Source: Mycolicibacter arupensis (GTDB lineage: Bacteria; Actinomycetota; Actinomycetes; Mycobacteriales; Mycobacteriaceae). Taken from it: 41,597 bases of DNA. Made by a program: the position numbers and the translations under genes. Of the stretch, positions 10,754 to 21,026 are shown piece after piece. The notes below the pieces were generated by a model. The model made no database searches. It was not told where the DNA came from and saw nothing but the letters and a program-made list of their open reading frames with translations. Position 1 is the stretch's first letter. Each line of letters starts with the position of its first letter. The stretch covers positions 1-41,597 of the forward strand of contig NZ_MVHH01000034.1 in assembly GCF_002086515.1 (NCBI RefSeq), read 5' to 3'.

Positions 10754-10887
10754 CCACATCTGCTCCGCAGCCGCCGTGTCGACCCCGCTTGGGTAGGGTT
10801 GCCGATGCACAATGACCATCGGTGGTTGATCTGGGCCGGAGGCGAAGTGGCGCCGCATGCGCGGCTGTTTGAACAGGATAGGCGGGA

Positions 10888-11775
10888 ATGAGCGGGCCGA
10901 ATCCCCCGGAGGCGGGCTCTGGAGACGAGCACTCCGGCAACGTTCAGCCGAGTTCCGACGCGGCCGCAGGCGGCGACATCCAGCCGATCGACGACGTCGC
11001 CGCCGAACCCTCCGCGGCAACGCGGGACAACACCGCCTACTCGCAGGCGTACTCGGCGCCGGAGTCCGAGCAGTTCCTGAGTGCCCCCTACGTTCCGGTG
11101 GACCCGCGGCTCTACGACTACGACAGTTACGACGCGCCCGAGGAGTCCGACCCGGACGCCAAGACGCCGCGGTGGCCGTGGGTGGTCGGCGTCACCGTGA
11201 TCCTGGCCGCCGTCTCCCTGGTGGTGTCGGTGGCTCTGCTCTTCGCCCGTACCGAGACCCGCGATCTGGCCACGCCCGCCACCTCGAGCAGTACCGTCTC
11301 GGTGCCGCCGGTGCAGGACGAGTTGCCCCGATCGAGCACCACGACTGCACCACCCCCGCCGGCGCCCCCCAGCTCCACTGAGGAGCCGCCGCCTCCGCCG
11401 CCTCCGAGCGAGGAGCCGCCGCCTCCGCCGCCCCCCAGCGAGGAGCCGGCGCCCGAGCCCTCGACCACCACGCAGGAGCCCACCACGACCACCCAGGCGA
11501 AGCCACTGCAGGTCACGTATTCGGTCACCGGCACCAAGGCGCCGTTCGACCAGATCACGATCACCTACGTGGATGCTTCCGGGCAGCGCCGGACCCAGCG
11601 CAACGCCTACATCCCGTGGTCGTTGACGCTCACCCCGATCTCCCAGTCGGAGATCGGTTCGGTGGAGGCCACCAGCATGTTGCGGCTGAGCAAGCTCAAC
11701 TGCTCGATCACCAGCAGTGACGGTAGGGTGTTGTTCTCCAACAGCAATGACGCACCGGCGACGAATTGCGGATGA
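10888..11775 (+). CDS. mmpS3: MmpS3-type membrane protein with proline-rich linker
   Basis: 295 residues. An acidic, disordered N-terminal region (1-95) precedes one membrane segment (about 96-120, [18 protein letters not shown]). A low-complexity linker at 145-203 contains two tandem [11 protein letters not shown] units and Thr-rich stretches. The C-terminal domain (206-295, [24 protein letters not shown]) matches the MmpS beta-rich periplasmic domain. Length and order fit MmpS3 (Rv2198c); no MmpL partner is nearby, as usual for MmpS3. Role unsettled; envelope function likely. It has its own 134-bp upstream gap and overlaps the next gene by 4 bp. Confidence 0.9.
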   Translation: MSGPNPPEAGSGDEHSGNVQPSSDAAAGGDIQPIDDVAAEPSAATRDNTAYSQAYSAPESEQFLSAPYVPVDPRLYDYDSYDAPEESDPDAKTPRWPWVVGVTVILAAVSLVVSVALLFARTETRDLATPATSSSTVSVPPVQDELPRSSTTTAPPPPAPPSSTEEPPPPPPPSEEPPPPPPPSEEPAPEPSTTTQEPTTTTQAKPLQVTYSVTGTKAPFDQITITYVDASGQRRTQRNAYIPWSLTLTPISQSEIGSVEATSMLRLSKLNCSITSSDGRVLFSNSNDAPATNCG

Positions 11776-12404
11776 CCGGCGGAGAAATGGTAGATCGATT
11801 CATTGGGCCGGGACAGTCCCCGGAATTCATCGACCGCATCCTGCTGGGTGTGTGTGCCGCGATCTGGTTGACGTGGCTGGGCATGAGCGTGGCGGCCACC
11901 GTGGCGCTGGTGGACCTGGGGCGGGGGTTCCACCAGCCGTCCGAGAGTTCGCACAGCGGCCTGCTCTACATCGTCATCGGGGTGTCCGCACTGGTCATCC
12001 TGGGGGCCATCCCGGTGCTGCTGCGGGCACGCCAGCCCAGCCCGCCGCGGCCCCCCGGCTTCCCGCCTCAGGCGCCGGCCAAGCCACTGCGCCAGGACGC
12101 CCCGTTGCCGCAACGCGGATTTGACGCGCCGGGTCGGCGGGCGGCCGCCGCACGCCAGACACTGCCGAACCAAGCGCAGGTGGACCGGGTGCTGCTGCGT
12201 GGCGCCACGCTGCTTGCCGCCACGGTCGGCGGTGCGTTGACCGCCGTGGCCTTGGCCACCTATCTGATGGCCGTCGGCAAGGACACCGGCTCATGGGTCT
12301 GCTACGGACTGGCCGGGGTCACCACCCTCGCCATGCCGGTGATCCCGTGGCTGTACCTGCGCCGGCTCGGTGAGGTCCTGGAACTGCCGTCTCGGTTCGG
12401 CTGA
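11772..12404 (+). CDS. Four-pass membrane protein (Rv2197c homologue)
   Basis: ATG 11772 ([12 protein letters not shown]) overlaps the mmpS3 stop in ATGA, so translation is probably coupled; a TTG two codons earlier is less likely. 210 residues. Hydrophobic segments at about 21-43 and 58-78, then a Pro/Arg-rich loop (80-135), then two more at about 140-165 and 172-192. No catalytic motif is visible. Conserved in mycobacteria next to mmpS3 and the oxidase genes; function unknown. Confidence 0.8.
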   Translation: MTGGEMVDRFIGPGQSPEFIDRILLGVCAAIWLTWLGMSVAATVALVDLGRGFHQPSESSHSGLLYIVIGVSALVILGAIPVLLRARQPSPPRPPGFPPQAPAKPLRQDAPLPQRGFDAPGRRAAAARQTLPNQAQVDRVLLRGATLLAATVGGALTAVALATYLMAVGKDTGSWVCYGLAGVTTLAMPVIPWLYLRRLGEVLELPSRFG

Positions 12405-12422
12405 GCCACCGGGACGTCGCAG

Positions 12423-13070
12423 CTAGGGCCACAGCAGCGTGGTCGACCAGCGTCCGCCGTCGCGTTCATAGCGGACCCTGCGGTGCCGGCGCCCGGCGTC
12501 GGACTGCCAGAACTCCACGGAATCGGCGCGCACCGCATACGAACCCCATTCGACTGGAACCACGGTGGGGGAGTGTTCTAGCTCCAGATGCGCCTTGGAC
12601 AGGGCCTCGCTGATCTCTTCCGGATCGGAGTAGGGCTCACTCTGGCGCCCGGTGAGCACCATCGCCCTCGCACCCTCGGAGCGGGCCAGGAAATCTTCTG
12701 CGGTCACCTGCGGCGGGTCAGGAATCGCAACTCCGTCGACCCTGACCTGACGGCCCAGCGCGGGCCAGTAAAACGTGAGGGAGACAGCCGGATTGCGGGC
12801 CAGATCGGCGCCCTTGCGGCTGGCCGAACTGATCCCGAAGTTCCAGCCGGCGGCATCGACGTCCTTGAGGATCAACACCCGCGCCGAAGGCCGTGGCCCG
12901 GCCTCCCCGGCCGCGGCGCCTACGGTCGACAAGGTCATCGCATGGGGCTCGACGATGTCGCACTCCACGGCATGCAGCAGCCACTGGATGAACAGTTCGA
13001 CGGGATCGTCGGGCACCTGATCTGGATCGAAATCCGGGGCCGCACCAACCAAAACGGGCAGCCCGCGCAA
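12423..13070 (-). CDS. Pyridoxamine 5'-phosphate oxidase (PNPOx)-family protein
   Basis: 215 residues from TTG 13070. The sequence follows the PdxH/PNPOx fold: EPHAMTLSTV, RPSARVLILKDVD, SSASRKGADLARNP, FYWPALGRQVRVDG, EFWQ, and the C-terminal RVRYERDGG...LLWP. These are the regions that bind FMN and the substrate phosphate. Predicted role: FMN-dependent oxidation of pyridoxine or pyridoxamine phosphate, or a related flavin or F420 reaction. No convincing Shine-Dalgarno precedes the TTG, and the frame is open upstream through a repeat, so the true start is uncertain. M. tuberculosis, as I recall, has no gene at this site, which suggests insertion between the Rv2197c and qcrB homologues. Confidence 0.85.
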   Translation of the reverse strand: MRGLPVLVGAAPDFDPDQVPDDPVELFIQWLLHAVECDIVEPHAMTLSTVGAAAGEAGPRPSARVLILKDVDAAGWNFGISSASRKGADLARNPAVSLTFYWPALGRQVRVDGVAIPDPPQVTAEDFLARSEGARAMVLTGRQSEPYSDPEEISEALSKAHLELEHSPTVVPVEWGSYAVRADSVEFWQSDAGRRHRRVRYERDGGRWSTTLLWP

Positions 13071-13101
13071 CAGAGTGCGCAGGCTGCCCGATGGGCGAAG
13101 C

Positions 13102-13126
13102 AGCGGGTCGCCGTTGTCAGACCTAG
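13102..13126. repeat. 25-bp direct repeat, copy 1 (between qcrB and PNPOx gene)
   Basis: Identical over 25 bp to 13156-13180, with a shared 8-mer GGGCGAAG just to the left of both (offset by a few bases). This copy lies outside any gene, 32 bp from the PNPOx start. The 54-bp period suggests a tandem duplication of the 3' end of qcrB plus flank. Confidence 0.8.
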
Positions 13127-13155
13127 GCGATCGCGAGCGCGGCGGAGCCGGGCGA

Positions 13156-13180
13156 AGCGGGTCGCCGTTGTCAGACCTAG
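13156..13180. repeat. 25-bp direct repeat, copy 2 (contains qcrB stop codon)
   Basis: Identical to 13102-13126. The TAG stop of qcrB (13179-13177 on the minus strand) lies inside this copy. The spacer between copies holds GCGAGCGCGGCGGAGCCGGG, a wording I associate with dispersed intergenic repeats of non-tuberculous mycobacteria (recollection, not checked). Confidence 0.8.
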
Positions 13181-14802
13181 TGGTGTCCGTTGGTGTTCCC
13201 GCCTTGGTGCTCGGCCAGGGCCGTCAGCGCACGATGCTCGCTGGCGTGGGCGGCCTCGGTGAGCGCCGCGTCCTCGTCGGCCGGGTCGGGGGTCAAGAAG
13301 CTGCCCCGACCGGGGGCACCGCCCGATCCCAACTTGTTCATCTTCTTGGGCAGCGGGGCACCGGCGTACTCCAGCGGGAGGGGGTGGCCATGGTCGTCGA
13401 CCGGTCCCAGCGGCTGGTGCAGCTCGATGTAAGCACCGTGCGGCAGCCGCTTGATGATGCCGGTCTCGATGCCGTGCTCGAGCACGTCACGGTCGCTGCG
13501 CTGCAGTCCGATGCACCACCGGTAGGTGACGAAGAAGACCAGCGGCGGCAGCACCACCATCCCGATACGACCGATCCAGGTGGTCGCATTCAGGGAGATG
13601 TGGAACTTCCACGCGATGATGTCGTTCATCGCTGCCAGAGTCAGCACCATGTAGAAGCTGATCGCCATGGCACCGATCGCGGTACGGACCGGAGCGTCCC
13701 GGGGACGCTGCAGCAGGTTGTGGTGCGCGTAGTCGCCCGTGAACTTCTTCTCCAGGAACGGGTAGATGATCAGCAGGGCGAAGACCGCGCCCATAGCCAA
13801 GGCGACGCCGACGACCGCGGGAATGGTGTGGCCGAAGGGGTAAAACTCCCACGCGGGCCAGAGCCGGGCGAAACCTTCGGTCCACATCATGTAGAAGTCC
13901 GGCTGGCTGCCCGCCGACACCTGCGAAGGCCGGTAGGGGCCCAGATTCCAGATCGCGTTGATCTGCAGCAGTCCGCCCATCAGGCCCAGGATTCCGGTGA
14001 TCATCGCGAAGAACGCACCGGACTTGATCGCGAACACCGGCAGCACCCGCACGCCGACCACGTTGGTCTCGGTACGGCCCGGTCCGGGGAACTGGGTGTG
14101 CTTCTGGAACCACACCAGCGCCATGTGCACGCCGATCAGGGCCAAGATGATGCCCGGGATCAGCAGGATGTGCAGTGCATACAGGCGGGGGATCAAGATC
14201 GTGCCCGGGAAGTCGCCGCCGAACAGCGCCCAGTGCAGCCAGGTGCCGATCACCGGCATACCCAAGGTGATCGAGGACAGCGCCGCACGCAGGCCGATGC
14301 CGGAGAGCAGGTCGTCGGGCAGCGAGTAGCCGAAGTAGCCCTCGAACATGGCCAGGATCAGCAGCAGCGAGCCGATCACCCAGTTCGCCTCACGCGGGCG
14401 GCGGAATGCGCCGGTGAAGAAGATGCGGGCCAGGTGCACCATGATCGACGCCGAGAACATCAGCGCGGCCCAGTGGTGCAGCTGACGGACGAAAAGACCG
14501 CCGCGGATCTCGAAGGAGATGTCCAGGGCCGACTCGTAGGCACGTGACATCTGCACGCCGTTGAGCGGCTGGTAGACGCCGTGGTAGATCACTTCGGCCA
14601 TCGACGGGTCGAAGAACAGGGTCAGGTAGACGCCGGACAGCAACAGGATGATGAAGCTGTACAGCGCGATCTCACCGAGCAGGAACGACCAGTGCGTCGG
14701 AAAGACCTTGTTGAACTGGCGGCGCAGGGCGGCCGCGGGGTGGTAGCGGGTGTCGATGTCGTCCGCTTGGCGGGCGAGCAGGTCGCCGATTGCAGGGCTC
14801 AT
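13177..14802 (-). CDS. qcrB: Cytochrome bcc complex cytochrome b subunit
   Basis: 541 residues, close to mycobacterial QcrB. Haem-ligand histidines are at 109/123 and 211/226, giving the 14/15-residue spacing seen in b6f-like cytochromes. Multiple membrane helices, and the family segments [24 protein letters not shown] and [16 protein letters not shown] (here [12 protein letters not shown]). The quinol-site segment MMWTEG (Thr308) corresponds to the region where M. tuberculosis resistance to imidazopyridine QcrB inhibitors maps, and it carries the sensitive-type threonine (correspondence from memory). ATG 14802 overlaps the qcrA stop in ATGA. The stop lies inside a 25-bp repeat. Confidence 0.96.
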   Translation of the reverse strand: MSPAIGDLLARQADDIDTRYHPAAALRRQFNKVFPTHWSFLLGEIALYSFIILLLSGVYLTLFFDPSMAEVIYHGVYQPLNGVQMSRAYESALDISFEIRGGLFVRQLHHWAALMFSASIMVHLARIFFTGAFRRPREANWVIGSLLLILAMFEGYFGYSLPDDLLSGIGLRAALSSITLGMPVIGTWLHWALFGGDFPGTILIPRLYALHILLIPGIILALIGVHMALVWFQKHTQFPGPGRTETNVVGVRVLPVFAIKSGAFFAMITGILGLMGGLLQINAIWNLGPYRPSQVSAGSQPDFYMMWTEGFARLWPAWEFYPFGHTIPAVVGVALAMGAVFALLIIYPFLEKKFTGDYAHHNLLQRPRDAPVRTAIGAMAISFYMVLTLAAMNDIIAWKFHISLNATTWIGRIGMVVLPPLVFFVTYRWCIGLQRSDRDVLEHGIETGIIKRLPHGAYIELHQPLGPVDDHGHPLPLEYAGAPLPKKMNKLGSGGAPGRGSFLTPDPADEDAALTEAAHASEHRALTALAEHQGGNTNGHH

Positions 14803-15968
14803 GAGGTGCGCTCCCAGAAGGCCGGTCCGACAGGTTCGACGAAGTCGCCATTGGCGACCAGATGCCCGTTGGCATCAATGGTGATCGGCAGCTGTGCCAG
14901 CGCACGCGCGGCCGGACCGAAGACCGGCTTGGCGTAGGTCAGGGCATCGAACTGCGACTGGTGGCACGGGCACAGGATGCGGTACGTCTGCTGCTCGAAC
15001 AGCGAGGACGGGCAACCCAGGTGCGAGCAGATCTTCGTGTAGGCGAAAAAGTCGCCGTAGTTGAAGCTCTCCTGGCCCTTGCGCTTGACCACCTTGGCCA
15101 TGTCATCGGGCCGGATACGGATCAGCATCACCGGGTTGCGGACGCCCATCATGATCTCGGTGAGCTTCTCCTGCGACTCCGGCGTGGTGCCGTCGCCGTC
15201 GGACTCCCGCCACGGGAACACCGTCTCCATACCGCCGGCGTCCAGGTCCTCGGGGCGCATCTTGACGAACGGCGAGTTGGTGCTCAGGCCGGTTGAGCGG
15301 GCCAGGTAGATGGTCTCGCCGTGGTAGCGCGGAGTCCACCCGGAGGTCCACAATTCGGCCTTCTTGCCCTCGGCGGTCTCAACGACCGGCTTCCAGGGGT
15401 TCTTGATGAGGCCGCCGGTGAAGGCCACCAGGGTGCCCAGGCCGAAGGCGCCGAATCCGACGCCCAGGGACGCACCGAGCAGCTTGCGCCGCCCGATGGT
15501 CGAGCCTTCGAAGGCATCGGTGAGCTGAGCGCCCACGGTCTTGCGGTCCAGCTCAGAAGAGCTGCCGTCGTGCCGCTCCTGGATGGTGATCTCTTCGGGG
15601 ATGAACTTCTTGACGAACATCACCGCGCCGACAGCGATACACAACACCGAGAGCCCGAAAGTCAGGCCGTACAGCGGCGTCGCCAGCGAGTAGGCCAGCC
15701 CGTCGGGGGACTCCAGCGGCGCGTACTCCCACGGCCAGAACAGGAAGATCAGCAGCAGCGCGAGGCCGAAACCACCGGCTGCCAGGAACCAGGCCGCGAC
15801 GCGGCGCTCAGCGCGCTTCTCGGCCCGAGTTCCCTCGACCGGCCAGCGGGGCTCCTTGAAGACGGTGTCGACACCGTCGATGCGTCCGCCGAGAGCAAGC
15901 AGCTCGTCGGTGGTCATCGTCGCCAATGTGGCGTCGTCCGGGATGTCAGTCTTGTCGTTGCTGCTCAT
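14799..15968 (-). CDS. qcrA: Cytochrome bcc complex Rieske iron-sulfur subunit
   Basis: Start ATG 15968 ([12 protein letters not shown]) overlaps the qcrC stop (ATGA); 389 residues. Three membrane segments (about 58-80, 96-118, 168-187), as in actinobacterial QcrA. The third is preceded by a twin-arginine motif, GRRKLLGAS (159-167), consistent with Tat-dependent translocation of the folded cluster domain. Rieske ligands: Cys314 and His316 (CSHLGC) and Cys333 and His336 (CPCHQSQF), with Cys319/Cys335 as the disulfide. The second box has CPCHQS instead of the common CPCHGS. Passes electrons from menaquinol to the dihaem cytochrome QcrC. Confidence 0.96.
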   Translation of the reverse strand: MSSNDKTDIPDDATLATMTTDELLALGGRIDGVDTVFKEPRWPVEGTRAEKRAERRVAAWFLAAGGFGLALLLIFLFWPWEYAPLESPDGLAYSLATPLYGLTFGLSVLCIAVGAVMFVKKFIPEEITIQERHDGSSSELDRKTVGAQLTDAFEGSTIGRRKLLGASLGVGFGAFGLGTLVAFTGGLIKNPWKPVVETAEGKKAELWTSGWTPRYHGETIYLARSTGLSTNSPFVKMRPEDLDAGGMETVFPWRESDGDGTTPESQEKLTEIMMGVRNPVMLIRIRPDDMAKVVKRKGQESFNYGDFFAYTKICSHLGCPSSLFEQQTYRILCPCHQSQFDALTYAKPVFGPAARALAQLPITIDANGHLVANGDFVEPVGPAFWERTS

Positions 15969-16807
15969 GAGCGTGCCCCGATCCACATTGCCGCGGCGAT
16001 GGCAGCGACCATGCCGATGATCCAAATCACCATGCCCTCGGGCGCCGGGCCGAAGCCGCCGAGCCCGTAGCCGCCCGGATCACGTTCCTCGGTAACGGAT
16101 TTCACGTAGGCGATGATGTCTTTCTTCTCTTCCATGGAGAGCTGACGGTCGGAGAAGCGCGGCATGTTCTGCGGCCCGGTCAGCATGGCCGTCAGGATCT
16201 GCTGCTCGTTGGGCGGATCCAGATCGGGCGCGTACTTGCCCGAGGACAGGGCGCCGCCCCGGCCGGTGAAGTTGTGGCACGACGCGCAGTTGAGCCGGAA
16301 GAGGTCGCCACCGCGGCCCAGGTCGTCGCCGCGCAGCGAAGCCTGCGCGATGCTGCCGTCGGCGTTGCGAACCACGGTGGGGCCGCCGCCGTTGGCCTGG
16401 ACGTAGGCGCCCAGGGCATCGATCTGGTACTCGTCGAAGATCGGATCCTTGCGGGAAGCCTGCGCTTCGCCGCGCATCGCCGGCATCCGGCCACTGGAGA
16501 CCTGGAAGTAGACGGCGGCCTCGCCGACGCCCAGCAGGCTGGGTCCGCGGCCGGGCTCACCCTGCAGGTTGGCGCCGTGGCAGGTGATGCACGAGGTGTC
16601 GAAGAGCTGCTTGCCGGTACGCAGCAGGGCCGAGTTCGACTCGTCGGCGACGGCGACCTGCGGGGTCGGTGTCAGCAGCGTGGCCATGCCCCCGGCCAGG
16701 GCCAGGGCGACCAGCAGCAGCAGTCCGCCGGAGATCCGACGGCGCAGGCGACGGCCGGCGACGGTCTGGTTATTGCCAGGTCGGGCCCACTTCTTCAGTG
16801 TCTTCAA
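15965..16807 (-). CDS. qcrC: Dihaem cytochrome c subunit of the bcc complex
   Basis: Two CxxCH haem-c sites ([14 protein letters not shown] and [11 protein letters not shown]), an N-terminal signal-anchor ([15 protein letters not shown]) and a C-terminal membrane anchor ([19 protein letters not shown]). I start at TTG 16807: AGGAGT (minus-strand reading of 16814-16819) lies 6 nt before it, and the product is 280 residues, the length I recall for M. tuberculosis QcrC. Alternatives are ATG 16840, which overlaps the ctaE stop, and ATG 16825; neither has a good ribosome site. The fused second haem domain replaces a soluble cytochrome c and contacts CtaC directly. Confidence 0.93.
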   Translation of the reverse strand: MKTLKKWARPGNNQTVAGRRLRRRISGGLLLLVALALAGGMATLLTPTPQVAVADESNSALLRTGKQLFDTSCITCHGANLQGEPGRGPSLLGVGEAAVYFQVSSGRMPAMRGEAQASRKDPIFDEYQIDALGAYVQANGGGPTVVRNADGSIAQASLRGDDLGRGGDLFRLNCASCHNFTGRGGALSSGKYAPDLDPPNEQQILTAMLTGPQNMPRFSDRQLSMEEKKDIIAYVKSVTEERDPGGYGLGGFGPAPEGMVIWIIGMVAAIAAAMWIGARS

Positions 16808-16813
16808 CCGGAC

Positions 16814-16819
16814 ACTCCT
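16814..16819 (-). promoter_or_regulatory. Ribosome-binding site favouring a TTG start for qcrC
   Basis: AGGAGT on the minus strand, 6 nt before TTG 16807. It lies inside the coding frame of the longer qcrC alternatives, which is why I take the shorter start. Confidence 0.55.
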
Positions 16820-16836
16820 GTTCATCGGGCGGTTGC

Positions 16837-17463
<627 letters not shown>

Positions 17464-17521
17464 CTATGTAGTTGTAGATCTCCACCCGGGGCACACATTT
17501 CCTCTTAAGTCTTAGTCGGCT

Positions 17522-18667
17522 GTGTCGTCACCGCAGTTCCCTGCTGGCTTTGGCGCCCTGGACCCGGCATGCGACGATCGGCGCGTGGTCGAGCCAGGTG
17601 GTCAGGCGCAGCCGAAAGCGCAGATGGGGCAGTGGCGTCAGGTACTGGGTGCCTTGACGTCGGGGGCGGATCTGGCGAGGGGTCAGGCGGCCTGGGCGAT
17701 GGAGCAGATCATGGCCGGTGCCGCGACCTCAGCCCAGATCGCGGCGTTCGGCGTGGCGATGCAGATGAAGGGCCCGACCGCCGCCGAGGTGGGTGAACTG
17801 GCCGACGTCATGCTGGCCCACGGCCGCAAAGTCCCCACCGACGCGATCGGTACCGACACCGTCGACGTGGTGGGCACCGGTGGTGACGGGGCGAACACCG
17901 TGAACCTCTCCACGATGGCGGCGATCGTGGTGGCTGCCGCCGGTGTTCCGGTGGTCAAACACGGCAATCGGTCTGCGAGCTCGCTGTCCGGGGGCGCCGA
18001 CACGCTGGAGGCACTGGGAGTGCGCATCGACCTGGGGCCGGAGGACGTGGCGCGCAGCGTCGCCGAGGTCGGCATCGGGTTCTGCTTCGCCCCGCAGTTC
18101 CAGCCGTCCTACCGGCACGCCTCGGTGGCGCGTCGAGAAATCGGCGTGCCGACGGTGTTCAACCTGTTGGGGCCGCTGACCAACCCGGCCCGACCGCAGG
18201 CCGGGTTGATCGGGTGCGCATTCGGCGAGCTGGCCGAGGTGATGGCCGGCGTCTTCGCGGCGCGGCGCTCGAGCGTGCTGGTGGTACACGGGGACGACGG
18301 CCTCGATGAACTCACGACCACCACGACCAGCACGATCTGGCGCGTGCAGGCCGGGACCATCGAGCGGTTGACATTCGACCCGGCCGGTTTCGGATTCGCC
18401 CGGGCGGAGGTGAGCGAGTTGCTCGGCGGGGACGCGCAGGCCAACGCTGCGGAGGCGCGTTCGGTGCTCGCGGGCACCAAGGGCGCGGTGCGCGATGCCG
18501 TGGTGCTCAACGCCGCCGGCGCCATCGTTGCTCACGCCGGGTTATCCAGCAGCGCTGAGTGGGTGCCGGCGTGGGAGGACGGGTTGGCGCGCGCGGTCGA
18601 GGCCATTGACAGTGGCGCGGCCGAACAGTTGCTGGCCCGCTGGGTCCGCTTCGGCGCCCAGCTCTGA
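17522..18667 (+). CDS. trpD: Anthranilate phosphoribosyltransferase
   Basis: 381 residues from GTG 17522; GTG 17585 (360 residues) is an equal alternative since neither has a Shine-Dalgarno, and a leaderless transcript is possible. Signatures: [17 protein letters not shown] (PRPP-binding GTGGD), [35 protein letters not shown], and [10 protein letters not shown] with the Mg-binding aspartates. Reaction: anthranilate + PRPP to phosphoribosylanthranilate, second step of tryptophan synthesis. It stands apart from other trp genes, as usual in mycobacteria. Its last 126 bp overlap the 3' end of the convergent nuclease gene. Confidence 0.95.
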   Translation: MSSPQFPAGFGALDPACDDRRVVEPGGQAQPKAQMGQWRQVLGALTSGADLARGQAAWAMEQIMAGAATSAQIAAFGVAMQMKGPTAAEVGELADVMLAHGRKVPTDAIGTDTVDVVGTGGDGANTVNLSTMAAIVVAAAGVPVVKHGNRSASSLSGGADTLEALGVRIDLGPEDVARSVAEVGIGFCFAPQFQPSYRHASVARREIGVPTVFNLLGPLTNPARPQAGLIGCAFGELAEVMAGVFAARRSSVLVVHGDDGLDELTTTTTSTIWRVQAGTIERLTFDPAGFGFARAEVSELLGGDAQANAAEARSVLAGTKGAVRDAVVLNAAGAIVAHAGLSSSAEWVPAWEDGLARAVEAIDSGAAEQLLARWVRFGAQL

Positions 18668-20452
18668 GGCCACACGCGCCGACCGGGCCAACGCCGCCCA
18701 CGACATCCACGGCCCGGCGGACGCCAGGGGAGAAGCCCAGCCACTGTCTTCGGCGGCGGCGGTCGCCGGTGGTGCTACACGCACCAGGCGCACCCCGGGA
18801 GCTGCCAGCCAGCGGGCGATCAGCAGGGTCTCCTCGACCAGTGCTCCGGCCAACGGCGCGGGCTCGGGCAGCACAGTCTCGGCCCCCAGCGTGATCGCAT
18901 CGATGACGGGCATCGGCGGGACACCGCGCGCGGCGCACCCGGCCGCGGCCAGCCGGCCGTGCCGGATCACCGCCAGCTGCCAGCCGCCGGCGCCGTCGGG
19001 GGCGGCGGCCACCAGCTCGGGCAAGGCGGCCAGTGCCCGTGCGCGCTGGCTGCGCCACAACACGTCGATGGCGGTCGCGGTCTGGTCGCGTAACCGGGCC
19101 GCGCTCTCGTAGTGGCCGCGATCGGCCAGTCGTGTCACCTGCTGAACTGCGCCGCCCAGCGCGCCATTGTCGGAACCGTCGAGCAGTGCCGTGGCCCGTC
19201 GGACTGTCCCGGCGTATTCGGGCGCGGTGCTGTCGGCCGCGGCCGGGCAGGGGCCGACTTCCACCGGCGGGCAGGAGTGCCGGGCGGTGCGACTCAATCG
19301 CGCGGTGCAGGTTCGGATTCCGGTGAAACGTGCCAGCAGGCCGGCCGTCTCGGCTGCCTCGGCTCGCGAGCGGAACGGACCGATCACGCGGTCGTTCCGG
19401 GGCGCCCGCACCACGGTGAATCGGGGAAAGGCCTCGTCGGACAGGGTGATCCACCACCATCGTCGGGGGAATTTCGAACGGCGGTTATAGGGAGGGGCGT
19501 GGGCGGCCAACAGGCGCAGTTCGCGTACCCCGGCCTCTAGCGGATGCGCGCACTCGACGTGGTCGACCCGCACGGCCAGCGCCACCATCTCGGCGATGCG
19601 CCGCCGGCGTTCGGAACCGTTGAAGTACTGCGCGACCCGGCGGCGCAGATTGGTCGAGGTGCCGATGTAGAGGACTTCGTCGGACGGCCCCCGAAACAGG
19701 TAGACCCCCGGGCGGTGCGGCAGTCCGGCCGCCAGGCCGCGCTTGCGGCGCTGCGCCGGTGTCGCGTGCGACAGATAGGCGCGCAGGTCCACGAAGGTGT
19801 GCACTCGCTGGTTGCCGAGCCGTTCGAGCAGCGCATGCAGGACATCGACGGTGGCGCGGGCGTCGTCTAGTGCCCGGTGGGTGGGTGTGGTGCTGACCGC
19901 GAACAGCCGGGACAGCTCGGCGAGCCGGACGCTGGGTGCCTCGTCGCGGCTGAGCACCCGGCGTGCGAGCCGAACGGTGCACAGCACCGGTGGCCGTGGC
20001 CAGGCCAGGTCGCAGCGGCGTGCTGCCGCGGTGAGGAACCCGACGTCGAACCCGGCGTTGTGGGCGACCAGTACCGAGCCAGTTCCGGCTGGGCCGAAGC
20101 CGGCGAACTCCAGGAAGGAGGGCAGGACGGCATCGATGGTGGGTGCCTCGTACACCATCGCGGTGGTGATGCCGGTGAGTCGAACGATCTGCGGCGGAAT
20201 CCCGCGTTGGGGGTTGATCAAGGTGGCGAATTCGCCCTCGACAACTCCACCACGGACTTTGACCGCGCCGATCTCGGTGATGGCATCCGCGGCGTCGTCT
20301 CCACTGGGCGAGGCCCGGCCTCCGGTGGTCTCGAGGTCCACCACCACGAACGTGGTGTCGCGCAGGCTGGCCGGGGTGGCGTCGAGGTCGGCATCGAACT
20401 GGGCCGCAAGTTGGGGGAAGCTCAGCTGCCGTGCGTCAGAGCCGATGGTCAT
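18542..20452 (-). CDS. DEDDh exonuclease fused to a UvrC-like GIY-YIG nuclease (Rv2191 homologue)
   Basis: Start ATG 20452 ([14 protein letters not shown]), 636 residues. Domain 1 (about 33-210) is a DnaQ/epsilon-type 3'-5' exonuclease with Asp39, Glu41 (VVDLETTG), Asp136 ([10 protein letters not shown]), His192 and Asp197 (THRALDDA). Domain 2 (about 246-330) is [32 protein letters not shown]. The remainder is a Cho/UvrC-like region with an Arg/Ala-rich linker and no visible helix-hairpin-helix. Likely a repair or processing nuclease; substrate unknown. The last 41 codons are antisense to trpD. Transcribed alone; its start is 120 bp from the divergent 88-residue protein gene. Confidence 0.92.
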   Translation of the reverse strand: MTIGSDARQLSFPQLAAQFDADLDATPASLRDTTFVVVDLETTGGRASPSGDDAADAITEIGAVKVRGGVVEGEFATLINPQRGIPPQIVRLTGITTAMVYEAPTIDAVLPSFLEFAGFGPAGTGSVLVAHNAGFDVGFLTAAARRCDLAWPRPPVLCTVRLARRVLSRDEAPSVRLAELSRLFAVSTTPTHRALDDARATVDVLHALLERLGNQRVHTFVDLRAYLSHATPAQRRKRGLAAGLPHRPGVYLFRGPSDEVLYIGTSTNLRRRVAQYFNGSERRRRIAEMVALAVRVDHVECAHPLEAGVRELRLLAAHAPPYNRRSKFPRRWWWITLSDEAFPRFTVVRAPRNDRVIGPFRSRAEAAETAGLLARFTGIRTCTARLSRTARHSCPPVEVGPCPAAADSTAPEYAGTVRRATALLDGSDNGALGGAVQQVTRLADRGHYESAARLRDQTATAIDVLWRSQRARALAALPELVAAAPDGAGGWQLAVIRHGRLAAAGCAARGVPPMPVIDAITLGAETVLPEPAPLAGALVEETLLIARWLAAPGVRLVRVAPPATAAAEDSGWASPLASAGPWMSWAALARSARVASELGAEADPAGQQLFGRATVNGLDRARQPVLPRRHPLSAAG

Positions 20453-20572
20453 GGGCGCAACCGTAGGCGGGCGCACCGACAGCTCAGGGGAGACGACGCT
20501 ACGCCCGCCGGACGGGACCGGGTTGTCGGTGGCCGCAGTTAGCGTGCGGGCAACCGATGGAGAGGAACCGTC

Positions 20573-20839
20573 ATGGGACACATCTCGGGGCATCCGGACG
20601 TACCCGGCGCGCGCCGGGCCGAACCAGAGCCGATGGTGATCGACTGCGATGACTGCGCGGTGCGCGGACCGGCGTGCCGGGACTGTGTGGTCAGTGTGCT
20701 GCTGGGCGTGCCGAACGAGCTGCTCGAAGATGAACGGGCCGCGCTGGACGTGCTCGCCGAAGCCGGAATGGCACCCCGGCTGAGGTTGGTTCCGATCCGC
20801 GGTGAGCGCGGTGCGACACCGCGCTCCGGTGTGGCCTGA
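20573..20839 (+). CDS. Small four-cysteine protein, unknown function
   Basis: 88 residues; ATG 20573 follows GAGAGGAACCGTC, a reasonable ribosome site (ATG 20633 is possible but less well placed). The core has two CxxC pairs seven residues apart, [16 protein letters not shown], followed by a hydrophobic LL/V run. That pattern fits a small zinc- or Fe-S-binding site. The ends are Pro/Arg-rich and look disordered. I recall similar short proteins near NlpC/P60 genes in actinobacteria but no assigned function. It is probably real given the start site and cysteine pattern. Confidence 0.65.
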   Translation: MGHISGHPDVPGARRAEPEPMVIDCDDCAVRGPACRDCVVSVLLGVPNELLEDERAALDVLAEAGMAPRLRLVPIRGERGATPRSGVA

Positions 20840-21026
20840 CCAGGGTCTAATGCCCCGCGAGTGGCCTTAGAGCTTTCACAATTCCGGCTGTTAGTGTGGG
20901 CAACTCGTGATGGACAACGGCGTTGCCATTTCGTAACCTATTCGAGACCTTACGTACTAACGGTGGCGGCACTACCCCCGTGCCGCCCTGGGCAGTGTTA
21001 AGGATGCAATCTTGGAGTTCGAACGT
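20840..21026 (+). promoter_or_regulatory. Leader/promoter region of the NlpC/P60 hydrolase gene
   Basis: 187 bp of lower GC than its surroundings, with A/T-rich elements (TTCGTAACCTATTCG, CCTTACGTACTAACGG). I looked for the conserved GGGGAAC-type elements of the c-di-AMP (ydaO) riboswitch, found upstream of some actinobacterial wall hydrolases, and do not see them. A promoter is expected here; the exact -10 cannot be fixed by eye. Confidence 0.35.

Noticed and set aside
11380..11450. Tandem GC-rich repeat inside mmpS3 considered as a mobile or VNTR element
   Set aside because: It encodes two in-frame [11 protein letters not shown] units of a proline-rich linker, which is normal for this protein; at most a length-variable coding repeat.
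12588..14547. Plus-strand frames of over 200 and 490 codons opposite the PNPOx gene and qcrB
   Set aside because: Both lie antisense to clear genes, are rich in Arg/Gln/His, and lack domains. They reflect third-position GC bias.
20840..21011. Possible c-di-AMP (ydaO) riboswitch before the NlpC/P60 gene
   Set aside because: The conserved purine-rich elements and pseudoknot partners are not visible and the leader is short.
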